Source of the DNA: Prostheceraeus crozeri
Lineage: Eukaryota > Platyhelminthes > Polycladida > Euryleptidae
Reading direction: 5' to 3'
DNA: 64,000 nt
Assembly (NCBI GenBank): GCA_907163375.1
Contig: CAJQUW010011298.1
Coordinates: 1 to 64,000 of the forward strand
Below, in pieces: positions 24,549-31,774 of this stretch. Each line of letters opens with the position of its first letter. Within the stretch, counting starts at the first letter, position 1. The notes below the pieces were generated by a model. It worked only from the letters and a program-made list of their open reading frames with translations. It was not told where the DNA came from and did not search any database. The translations under genes were made by a program, and so were the position numbers.

Positions 24549-24974
24549 ATGAGCAACATAAATGAGTTTTTGAAATTATATGGAACGCAAACTACGACAA
24601 ATTTCGACCTAAAGAAAATCGCAAATGAATTAGGAATAAAGAATTTTCATGTTCTAATGAGAAACGAATTACAATTCCTAAAAAATAGGCCATCAATAAC
24701 TGTAAATTTCATAACAAATCTTCATACGTCAAATGAAAAAGGTGTACATTGGTCAGCAGGCGTTAAAAATCATCAGCAGAACTATTATTTTGATTCATAC
24801 GGTTTGCCCCCTACAAATGAAGTAAAAGAATTACTTGGAACGGGAACATACAATACGTTTCAAATTCAAACACCAGGCACTACTTATTGTGGACAATTAT
24901 GTTTATACGTTTTGTACAAATTACAAAAAGGAGTACCATTTCTAGATATTATGTTAGAGTTAAACAATCTATAA
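24549..24974 (+). CDS. Adenain-like cysteine protease
   Basis: A 141-residue protein with the layout of the adenovirus-type/Ulp1-like (C5/C48) fold found in Polintons. Visible catalytic residues are His67 (in VHWSA), Asp82 (in FDSYG), Gln107 and Cys114 (in TYCGQ), with the Gln-to-Cys spacing of seven seen in this family. The family cleaves capsid precursors during virion maturation, usually at Gly-containing sites. Length is on the short side but all four residues are in order. ATG 24549 follows ATAAA, matching the A-rich start context of the element. A decayed copy of its 5' end lies 300 bp upstream. Confidence 0.88.
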   Translation: MSNINEFLKLYGTQTTTNFDLKKIANELGIKNFHVLMRNELQFLKNRPSITVNFITNLHTSNEKGVHWSAGVKNHQQNYYFDSYGLPPTNEVKELLGTGTYNTFQIQTPGTTYCGQLCLYVLYKLQKGVPFLDIMLELNNL

Positions 24975-25008
24975 CTCAAGTGAAGCTAGCTAAAGCGCCA
25001 CCTAAAGG

Positions 25009-26415
25009 TTAAAGCTCTGTTTTCTGTAATTCATTTTGATAAAAACGACCTCTGATATCCTCATTATCTAAATCTTTAATTTCATAAGTAATCGGATAAC
25101 TTTGATTTATTTTGCAAACTTCAAATATTTCTTTAGTCCAATAGCCAACAAAGCCTTTTTCAAATTTATTCTTATATTTAAATATTCTAACTCTATCTCC
25201 AATTTTAAATTTCGGCTTAAGTTTCTGCAAATTCGGATTACTCTCATTCAAATTATTATTCTCGAATATTTTCTTTCGTACTAGATCAGGGTCGTCAGAA
25301 GCATTCTTTGGAGTTTCTTCAATACCTGAATGAACTTTATTATTGTACTCTTCTACAATTCCTGGTAATATCTTCAACCATTTCTGATTTCTTTGCTCAG
25401 TAAATTTCTTGAATAATTTATTTTTTAACGTCCGATTGAATCTTTCTATCACTACAGCTTTTCCTGCATTTTCAGTTGAATAAACTGAGCCTTGGCGATG
25501 ACTTTCGTCTGTTTCAAATAGTGGCTGAACGTTTCTGTTATAAAATTCCGACCCTTTATCAACAAACAATTTTTTTGGCTTTCTATTACTTTCTTTAAAG
25601 ATTTCTTCAAACGCATATTTAACTGATAGACCACTTTTATTTTTTAAAGGTTTTACCCAAGCGTATCGTGTATATAAATCTATAACGGTCAATGCGTATT
25701 TATAATCTTTTTCATTCGGCATATGAATAAGATCAGCACTCCAAATATCATCTTTATTAAATACTTTTACTTTCAATAGATATTTCGGCTTTCTATATTC
25801 CTTGTGAATTTCGGACGCGTAGGTTCGAGCGTTGTTCTCAGAGTTATTAGTTCGAGCGTTGCTCTCAGAGTTATTAGTTCGAGCGTTGCTCTCAGACAGC
25901 TTAGCTGTCGTTTCATTTAAACCCTGGCCGAATAACATTTTAGCTTGTAAAGCTTTCTTAACAAACATTCTTTCAATTTTTTCTCTAAATGTAGGATTCT
26001 GAATACTATCTAATTCTTGAATCATCTTCTTATCAGCTGCATGTCGAGAACTTAGATCATGATTTCGATAAGCTAAATCATGCCTGTAAGCTGCGGCATC
26101 TACTCTATTTATCGGTTCTTCACCTGGTTTCGGATTATTATTCTCATCTAGTCTTATATCTAATCGAGTTCCTGGACCGGTATATGAATGACCAGGAAGA
26201 TGTTTTTCTTTCGAATATTTACTCCAAATAAATCCAGGAAAGTTTTCTAATGTTTTTTGTATGTCACCACCGTAGGTAGTAGCCAAACTTTGTTTGTCGT
26301 CGTTACCTTCATAAATTTTACAATTTGAGTTTTTATTTTTGTTTAATAGATAATTCAATAAATCTAAATTAGAAATTTTTAATTTAATTAAATTTTCGGA
26401 ACTTTTAGAATTCAT
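25009..26415 (-). CDS. Phospholipase-A2-like domain fused to rve integrase
   Basis: 468 residues in one open frame. Residues about 73-135 carry a PLA2-type signature: the Ca-loop motif YTGPGT (78-83) and the His-Asp dyad HDLAY (112-116), as in virion phospholipases that breach endosomes. Residues 174-200 are a linker of tandem SNARTNNSE-type repeats. From about 208 comes the retroviral-like integrase core with Asp228, Asp286 and Glu324 (ERFNR), then an SH3/chromo-like C-terminal part (about 400-468). The usual N-terminal HHCC zinc finger is not seen. LFGQG at 161-165 fits an adenain-type cleavage site and lies between the halves. First gene of the minus block facing the protease. The alternative is two proteins made from one precursor. 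Confidence 0.85.
   Translation of the reverse strand: MNSKSSENLIKLKISNLDLLNYLLNKNKNSNCKIYEGNDDKQSLATTYGGDIQKTLENFPGFIWSKYSKEKHLPGHSYTGPGTRLDIRLDENNNPKPGEEPINRVDAAAYRHDLAYRNHDLSSRHAADKKMIQELDSIQNPTFREKIERMFVKKALQAKMLFGQGLNETTAKLSESNARTNNSESNARTNNSENNARTYASEIHKEYRKPKYLLKVKVFNKDDIWSADLIHMPNEKDYKYALTVIDLYTRYAWVKPLKNKSGLSVKYAFEEIFKESNRKPKKLFVDKGSEFYNRNVQPLFETDESHRQGSVYSTENAGKAVVIERFNRTLKNKLFKKFTEQRNQKWLKILPGIVEEYNNKVHSGIEETPKNASDDPDLVRKKIFENNNLNESNPNLQKLKPKFKIGDRVRIFKYKNKFEKGFVGYWTKEIFEVCKINQSYPITYEIKDLDNEDIRGRFYQNELQKTEL
25824..25909 (-). repeat. 27-bp repeats made of small hairpins in the fusion linker
   Basis: Three tandem 27-bp copies carry GAGC-GTT-GCTC hairpins (25854-25864 and 25881-25891, plus a decayed one at 25827-25837), followed by GACAGC-TTA-GCTGTC at 25895-25909. 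All have three-base loops. They encode the repeated Ser-Asn-Ala-Arg-Thr linker between the PLA2-like and integrase domains, in frame because 27 is a multiple of three. Confidence 0.8.
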
Positions 26416-26460
26416 TTTAAAAGATAAAAAAAATTTAAAAGATAAAATAAAATGAATGTT

Positions 26461-26943
26461 TTACCGAATCATACTAGGACTTAGATATATTCCAGAACCA
26501 TCTTTAGTTTCTTTAATTTCAATTAAATCATCAACATTGTGGAGAATATTTTTAAGAACTCGTTTTCCTTCATCAACTAATTTTAATTTACTAATAAAAT
26601 TATCTACTATTCCGTCACCCCTAGCAACTTTCTCTAACTCTCTGTTATGACGTTTTTGTTCTTCTAATGCTGCCTTCTCTGATTTATTTTTATTTACTGC
26701 TTGGACAATACCAGCTGTCCCACCTGCAACACTTCCTGCTGCAGCTATGCCACCTATTATTAGTGGAATTAATGGGAGAATCCCGCCATTCTTTTCTTCT
26801 TGTAATTGTATATTCTCTATCATTGGTTTACTTATGTAATACTTTTTTTTGTTAATCGTAATAGTTTTAGGGGTATTTTTGTCAACAATATTACGTAATT
26901 TTAATTCAACAGTTTTATTATTATTACCTTTCGCTTGCGACAT
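26461..26943 (-). CDS. Small Polinton protein with a Gly/Ala-rich hydrophobic segment
   Basis: 160 residues: a basic N-terminus (1-40), a hydrophobic glycine/alanine-rich segment (53-83), a charged helical stretch (84-110) and a polar tail. Two Gly-X-Gly sites, ARGDG at 107-111 and KDGSG at 147-151, resemble adenain-type maturation sites. Small membrane-active or core proteins of this build are common among adenovirus-like virions and Polintons (pVI/pX-like), but I cannot show homology. It lies between the integrase fusion and the major capsid gene on the same strand. ATG 26943 is preceded by TTAAAA. Confidence 0.55.
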   Translation of the reverse strand: MSQAKGNNNKTVELKLRNIVDKNTPKTITINKKKYYISKPMIENIQLQEEKNGGILPLIPLIIGGIAAAGSVAGGTAGIVQAVNKNKSEKAALEEQKRHNRELEKVARGDGIVDNFISKLKLVDEGKRVLKNILHNVDDLIEIKETKDGSGIYLSPSMIR

Positions 26944-26949
26944 TTTTAA

Positions 26950-27180
26950 TAAAAAAATTTTAAGTTACCAAAAAATTTTAATCTATTCTAGTTATTAAAA
27001 AATTTCAAGTTACAAAAAAATTTTAAGTTACCAAAAAATTTTAATCTATTCTAGTTATTAAAAAATTTCAAGTTACTAAAAAATTTTAAGTTATCAAAAA
27101 TTTTTAATCTATTCTAGTTACAAAAAAAATTTATTACTAATTACTAAAAAAAATTTTAATCTAAGAATTTAATTAACTTA
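26950..27180. repeat. AT-rich spacer of about 61-bp tandem repeats
   Basis: Three imperfect copies containing AATCTATTCTAGTTATTAAA and AAATTTCAAGTTAC (near 26980, 27040 and 27105) fill the space between the small protein gene and the major capsid gene. Probably carries the promoter of the former, but no specific element can be assigned. Confidence 0.65.
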
Positions 27181-27182
27181 TC

Positions 27183-27210
27183 GGAGCGAAGCTCCTCGAG
27201 GCTTCAGCCT
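27183..27210. repeat. Double GC-rich hairpin at the capsid gene stop
   Basis: GGAGC-GAA-GCTCC (27183-27195) is followed by AGGC-TTCA-GCCT (27199-27210). The TGA stop of the major capsid gene (27204-27206) lies inside the second hairpin. In an AT-rich element these stand out sharply and belong to a scattered family. Confidence 0.8.
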
Positions 27211-28538
27211 ATCCTAGCCATCTTTCCATTAAGAATTTCAATAGAATATTTTACATCTTCTAGCAGTAAACCATAAGCCATCAATGAAGTTGTGGAATCT
27301 TTTTTTTCAATATTAATTGTTACATCACAGCCAGTCTTGATAATATCTTCAGATTGTGCACTTAAATCGAAACAGAAAACAGGATATAAATGTCTCCAAT
27401 CTCCAGGAGTTAATTGTGGTTCAACTCCAAATTCTGTACAAAGACTTCGATAACAATCATATCCTTCCATAAATTGATTATTGGTATCATCGAATCTTAA
27501 TGGATCAATTGGATATCGGGTTTGATTTAATGAAACTTGTAAACTTCGAATTGTATTAATATGAAAAATATTGTTATTCTTATCAAAACTTGGAGAATTA
27601 TTTCTTTGAAAAGTTAGTAATAAATATCTTGGAGTATTCGCAGTTCTAGTAAAATGCCAGTTAAATCTTTGTTCGGAAAAAGTTACTGAACTAGCAGTAC
27701 GCTTTAGAAAATTTACTGGAATTGGTTTGTTAGTATTTAATCTTTTTGCAATAGCTGTTTCAATCTCTAAACTAGGAGTAATATGCTTAATCCACCATTC
27801 AAGTCTATCAATTTTTAAATATGCTTTTTTTCCAGTCTTACCAAAAAAGATTAATTCATTATTTGCTGTACGATGAATTATTAATTTAAATTTTAATTGA
27901 TATGATATTTTATCATAATCTAAATATCCGAATAATGGAGACAATGACCAATTTACTGTCTGTTTACTTTTTTTGTTAAATTCACGTCTTTCTTTATATG
28001 CATCATTATTTGTTTTATTTAAATGTTTTGCAATATTTTCTACATCTTCCGGAATTCCTGCGGCATCTGTTCCAGCGTGAGTTAAATCATCAACAATTAT
28101 ACCATCATTAGTATCAGGAAACCAACCTTCGATTTCATACTTTTTATTATTTTCACCAATTGTTACAAATCTAAGCATTGTATCAATTACACCTGGAGAA
28201 TCACTTATTGTTTCTATATTTTGAGTTGCAACATCTAAACGCATTTGTGTAAATAATCTTGGAAAGAAATTATTCTCTAGTGCAATATTATCGGTTTCTG
28301 GTAATGGTGTTGTAAAATTGGCATCACTATATAAAGAATATTCACAGTGTAAAAATGAATCAGGTAGATATAAATAACTCTGCTGATTATCAACTTCAAA
28401 AATTAAATCACCTCCAGTATTTACTCTACTGGAAGATCCGGGATTCATAGCAATTCTTATATAGTCATTCTTTTTTTGATTGTAACTGACGAACGGAGGA
28501 TCGTCTAATCTAAATTTATTTTCGATAAGCGAAGACAT
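27204..28538 (-). CDS. Major capsid protein (double jelly-roll type)
   Basis: 444 residues resembling the Polinton capsid protein often annotated in animals as F54H12.2-like. Supporting features are size, the beta-rich composition throughout, and a C-terminal half with the segment RYPIDPLRF about residues 335-343, EGYDCYR about 354-360 and YPVFCFDLSAQ about 387-397, which I recognise as typical of this group. Such proteins form the trimeric hexon-like capsomers of the virion shell. It is flanked by two small putative virion proteins on the same strand. ATG 28538 follows TATAAAA. The stop lies in a GC-rich hairpin. Identification is from pattern memory; a structure prediction would settle it. 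Confidence 0.8.
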   Translation of the reverse strand: MSSLIENKFRLDDPPFVSYNQKKNDYIRIAMNPGSSSRVNTGGDLIFEVDNQQSYLYLPDSFLHCEYSLYSDANFTTPLPETDNIALENNFFPRLFTQMRLDVATQNIETISDSPGVIDTMLRFVTIGENNKKYEIEGWFPDTNDGIIVDDLTHAGTDAAGIPEDVENIAKHLNKTNNDAYKERREFNKKSKQTVNWSLSPLFGYLDYDKISYQLKFKLIIHRTANNELIFFGKTGKKAYLKIDRLEWWIKHITPSLEIETAIAKRLNTNKPIPVNFLKRTASSVTFSEQRFNWHFTRTANTPRYLLLTFQRNNSPSFDKNNNIFHINTIRSLQVSLNQTRYPIDPLRFDDTNNQFMEGYDCYRSLCTEFGVEPQLTPGDWRHLYPVFCFDLSAQSEDIIKTGCDVTINIEKKDSTTSLMAYGLLLEDVKYSIEILNGKMARIG

Positions 28539-28687
28539 TTTTATAAAAAATAATTTGACTTTTTGTTTTTCTCACAGACAGAAAAAATTCTGCTAAAATA
28601 ATTTTACTAAAAAAAATTTTACTAAAAAAATTTTGCTAAAATATAATTTTAGAATTTTACTAAAAAAATTTTACTAAAAAATATATT

Positions 28688-29251
28688 TTAGAATTTTGCT
28701 AGACCAGCTCCGCTACAGCTTTGTTGGTTAAACCGAAGGTTGCTACTCACGCCATTTCCTCTTATTTCTTCAATTGTTTTTTTATTATTTTTATTTTCAT
28801 TATGTTTACTATTAGACGGAGCTCCGCTCCTCAAGGTTTCACCCCCCACAGCTATGTTAGCAATTTTATTTTTTGTTTCCTCTGAAAGTTTTTTTAAATT
28901 TTTTAGTTCTTCGGAATCATTCCTAAGTTTACGAATAGCTTCTAGTTGTTTTAATTCGTTTTGAGACTTGACAGCGTTTGATATTGCACTAGCTGTACTA
29001 CCTATAGCAGCTGCTCCTTTTGCAGCAGATGTAATCAAATCTTTATTATTTTTAATTAAGTTAACGATACTTCCAATACCAGAAAAGATGCCAGCCCCTT
29101 CTTTTTGGACGGCACCTGCGGTGCCTAGGAACTTTTGTGTTCCGACAGTTTCTACACTATCATAATGGTACACAGGTTTCTGAGATGGTTCATGAGCAAT
29201 TTTATTATTTGATGCAAAATGTTTAAGATTGTGTTTATAAATTATAGGCAT
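28688..29251 (-). CDS. Small amphipathic Polinton protein with several protease-type sites
   Basis: 187 residues. After a polar N-terminus comes an Ala/Gly-rich amphipathic region (52-95, starting GAGIFSGIG), then a charged helix (98-130) and a polar C-terminus. IRGNG at 163-167 fits the adenain consensus (Ile/Leu/Met)-X-Gly-X|Gly exactly; KEGAG (50-54), LGTAG (42-46) and CSGAG (179-183) are looser. This build (amphipathic helix plus maturation sites near both ends) recalls adenoviral pVI, a membrane-lytic protein, but homology cannot be shown. Upstream neighbour of the capsid gene on the same strand. Contains two in-frame hairpin elements (29111-29125, 28818-28830). Confidence 0.6.
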   Translation of the reverse strand: MPIIYKHNLKHFASNNKIAHEPSQKPVYHYDSVETVGTQKFLGTAGAVQKEGAGIFSGIGSIVNLIKNNKDLITSAAKGAAAIGSTASAISNAVKSQNELKQLEAIRKLRNDSEELKNLKKLSEETKNKIANIAVGGETLRSGAPSNSKHNENKNNKKTIEEIRGNGVSSNLRFNQQSCSGAGLAKF

Positions 29252-29294
29252 TTTTTAGGATTAAATTTGACTTTTGGTAAAAATATCTACGTTC

Positions 29295-29352
29295 GGCTAA
29301 AGCCTCGAGGAGCTTCGCTCCGATTGGTTAGTAACCAGAGGACCTTTGGTCC
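29295..29352. repeat. Cluster of four GC-rich hairpins
   Basis: In order: GGC-TAAA-GCC (29295-29304), GGAGC-TTC-GCTCC (29309-29321), GGTTA-G-TAACC (29326-29336) and GGACC-TTT-GGTCC (29340-29352). They occupy the space between the stop of the fibre-like gene and the start of the small amphipathic protein gene, both on the minus strand. Confidence 0.8.
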
Positions 29353-29366
29353 GTTTAATATTTACG

Positions 29367-30254
29367 CTAAGATTTACGTTTGTGAATGGACAACAACTTC
29401 GAGATAACTTTATTAATTGACTGTTGCACTTTATCTATTGCGTCAAGCAGCGTGTGATGTACTTTAATTTCTTTTCTATTAACTTGCATTTTCTCCTGAT
29501 TCATCTTCAATGCCGTTTTAAGTGCATTTAACTTAATTTTAAGAACATCTAATTGTCTTTTAACAGAATCTAACTGTTCTTTATTTTCTTTAGAGTTTTC
29601 TTGTAAATTTTTCTTTAATTCATTTTCTAAATTGATTTTCAGATTTTTCATTTTATCAACTTTTTCATTAAGTGAGTTTACTTCATTTATTATTCTATTC
29701 ATCTTTTTCATTTGTTGAGTAATTTTAGAACTTAATTCATCAACACTTTTTTGGAATGTAGTTTGTAACTGCTTTAAATTTTTTTTAATTCTTTCAGGTA
29801 GTTTTTCTATTTCATCTTCTAATTGTTCTTTCAATAGTTGTATCTGATGTTTATTTTTAATGACTGCAGATTTTAACTTTATAGAAAGTAATATTAAAAT
29901 TTTTGATTGTTCTGAAATCTTTTTAAAAAGTTTTGTTATATCTGCTTCTAGCTCTCTATCCTTTTTATCAAGTTTTAATACTTTTTCGTTTAATGATTTG
30001 TCATTAAGTTTTAGCAACTTTAATTCGTTCATCAGTGGAACCAAAACATCGTTTATATATTTTTCCTTTAAGTCATTGATTTGTGTATCAACATATTGTT
30101 TATTTGTTAACTCTGTATTTTGTTGCGGAAGAATAGAAAGATGCAATGGACCAGATAAAACGTCTCCAGTTTTCATGATATAATTTTCTATCTCTATTTC
30201 TAATTCACGATTATTCGGGATATATGCACCTCCACCAACATTTGGTAACATCAT
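29367..30254 (-). CDS. Fibre-like coiled-coil protein
   Basis: 295 residues. Near the N-terminus MKTGDVLSGPLHL (27-39) followed by KQYVD (52-56) matches the pattern of phage tail-fibre repeats, where a Met-x-Gly-x-hydrophobic-x-Gly-x-Leu strand is followed by Lys-x-Tyr-Val-Asp. From about 60 to 290 it is almost uninterrupted coiled coil, rich in Lys, Glu and Leu. This would suit a trimeric virion spike or fibre, anchored in the penton. It is the first gene of the minus block and shares a 47-bp divergent promoter region with the next plus-strand gene. No C-terminal knob is evident. Alternatively an internal scaffold protein. Confidence 0.55.
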   Translation of the reverse strand: MMLPNVGGGAYIPNNRELEIEIENYIMKTGDVLSGPLHLSILPQQNTELTNKQYVDTQINDLKEKYINDVLVPLMNELKLLKLNDKSLNEKVLKLDKKDRELEADITKLFKKISEQSKILILLSIKLKSAVIKNKHQIQLLKEQLEDEIEKLPERIKKNLKQLQTTFQKSVDELSSKITQQMKKMNRIINEVNSLNEKVDKMKNLKINLENELKKNLQENSKENKEQLDSVKRQLDVLKIKLNALKTALKMNQEKMQVNRKEIKVHHTLLDAIDKVQQSINKVISKLLSIHKRKS

Positions 30255-30301
30255 TTTTAAAACAATAAAAAAGTAAAATTTTTTCTAATAAAAATAAAAA
30301 A
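30255..30301. promoter_or_regulatory. 47-bp divergent promoter region
   Basis: The ATGs of the fibre-like gene (-) and the acidic-tailed gene (+) are separated by only 47 AT-rich bases (TTTTCTAATAAAAATAAAAA toward the plus gene). Both transcripts must start within or beside it. Confidence 0.5.
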
Positions 30302-31591
30302 ATGGAAAATCCAAATTTAAAAAAATTATATTCGCCCGCATCATCCTGTTCTTCTTATTCGACGAGATCAACGGGATTTGAAAATAAATGTTTTGATAAT
30401 AATAATAATAATCCATGTATAGATGTTAATATTTTATTTCAATTACAAGCCGAAATATTTAGAGAACAAACAAAAGGTTTACCTTCTATAGAAACTAATT
30501 ACTGTATTTTTCCTGGAGATCCATTTATTAAATTTATGGATATAGTAAGTAAATACAATGATGTTGCATATGTTGAACTTAACAAAGAGAACATGGTTAT
30601 CATTGGACATAATAGTGTATATGGATTTATTAGAGCAGTGTTACCAATTAGTAATACTGATTGGATAGAAACTAAAATTATTAATTATATCAATATTAAA
30701 GAATTAGTTAAAAAATTAAAATCTTTTTCGAAAGAAAAAATTAGATTATTTGTTGACGATCAAAATCAATATAACATTCATATAGAGAGTAAAAAACATA
30801 ATGAAGAATTATTATGTCAAGTTTATTATAGAGACACAATTTATAAACAAGAAACATTAGAAATGCCGCAAAGATATGATGATGATACGTATATAGGATT
30901 ATATTCAAACTTAAATATTAATTTGTTAAAATCTTATATGAATGGTTTAGCTCAACAAGAGAAAATTTATATGTGGACTACACCTTATACTATTAACAAT
31001 GTCCATAATCATAATCATAATAAACGAACCGAAGGTTCTAGGGCTTTGCCCGATCTTAAAGAATCTTATGATAATAATGATGATTCTGTAACATCTGAAA
31101 AAGGTGTAAATGGTAAAAAAGATTATAAAAATATTAGTAATTATAAAAATTTATCTAAATTTCATTTTCTTACAATTGAAAATAATAATGATGGTATAGT
31201 TGAAGATACTGTTAGACAACTATGTGTCGGGTCTACAAAATTTAAATTAGGATTTACATCTAATCAATTTAAAATTTTATCATCTTTAATAAAAACTAAA
31301 AGTGATTCAGATTATAGTGGTGTTATTAAATTTTCCAAAAGAGATCAAAGACCAATATTTTTCTCTATTATATTATTATCAGATAAGAAATGTAATTTAG
31401 AATTAGATATTCCAATAAGAGAATGGTATCCTATCATGGAAGGGCATCCTATACCAAAAAGTGTAATTTATGATGATGAAGAAACAATTTATGATGATGA
31501 TGAAGAATCAATTTATGATGATGAAGAATCAATAGTTAGTAAAAATAAATTTAAATTATCTTTTGATAAAACATTATATGATGAAACTTAA
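30302..31591 (+). CDS. Unknown Polinton protein with acidic repeat tail, upstream of polymerase
   Basis: 429 residues, not recognised. It has two similar-sized alpha/beta-looking halves (about 60-225 and 275-385) joined by a polar linker that includes a His/Asn run and an in-frame hairpin insertion encoding TEGSRALPD. The C-terminus (about 390-415) holds three Tyr-Asp-Asp-Glu-Glu-Ser/Thr-Ile repeats, strongly acidic. Same strand as, and 183 bp before, the DNA polymerase gene. A two-domain replication accessory, such as a clamp-like processivity factor, would fit position and shape, but no motif proves it. ATG follows AATAAAAAA as in the polymerase gene. Confidence 0.5.
   Translation: MENPNLKKLYSPASSCSSYSTRSTGFENKCFDNNNNNPCIDVNILFQLQAEIFREQTKGLPSIETNYCIFPGDPFIKFMDIVSKYNDVAYVELNKENMVIIGHNSVYGFIRAVLPISNTDWIETKIINYINIKELVKKLKSFSKEKIRLFVDDQNQYNIHIESKKHNEELLCQVYYRDTIYKQETLEMPQRYDDDTYIGLYSNLNINLLKSYMNGLAQQEKIYMWTTPYTINNVHNHNHNKRTEGSRALPDLKESYDNNDDSVTSEKGVNGKKDYKNISNYKNLSKFHFLTIENNNDGIVEDTVRQLCVGSTKFKLGFTSNQFKILSSLIKTKSDSDYSGVIKFSKRDQRPIFFSIILLSDKKCNLELDIPIREWYPIMEGHPIPKSVIYDDEETIYDDDEESIYDDEESIVSKNKFKLSFDKTLYDET
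31026..31051. repeat. Double GC-rich hairpin inside a coding region
   Basis: GAACC-GAA-GGTTC (31026-31038) then GGGC-TTT-GCCC (31041-31051), in frame in the acidic-tailed protein gene. A near copy occurs in the polymerase gene at 32029-32053. Confidence 0.8.
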
Positions 31592-31774
31592 TATGATAAA
31601 ACTTAATATTATAGAACATTATATGCTAAAACTTAATATGATAAAGCAAAAATAACTAAAGAACGTGAAATATATAATAATATAAAATAACTCTCAAGAC
31701 CTTGATATTAGAATGTTTATATCTAAAATTAAAACACAATTTTTTTCTTAAATTTTCTCTAAAAAAATAAAAAA

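Noticed and set aside
25009..25950. Integrase as a remnant of a separate retrotransposon
   Set aside because: There is no RT, protease or LTR near it; it lies inside the Polinton ITRs and has the expected place and domain build.
28740..29165. Hydrophobic plus-strand ORFs opposite the small amphipathic protein
   Set aside because: They are antisense shadows of an intact minus-strand gene.
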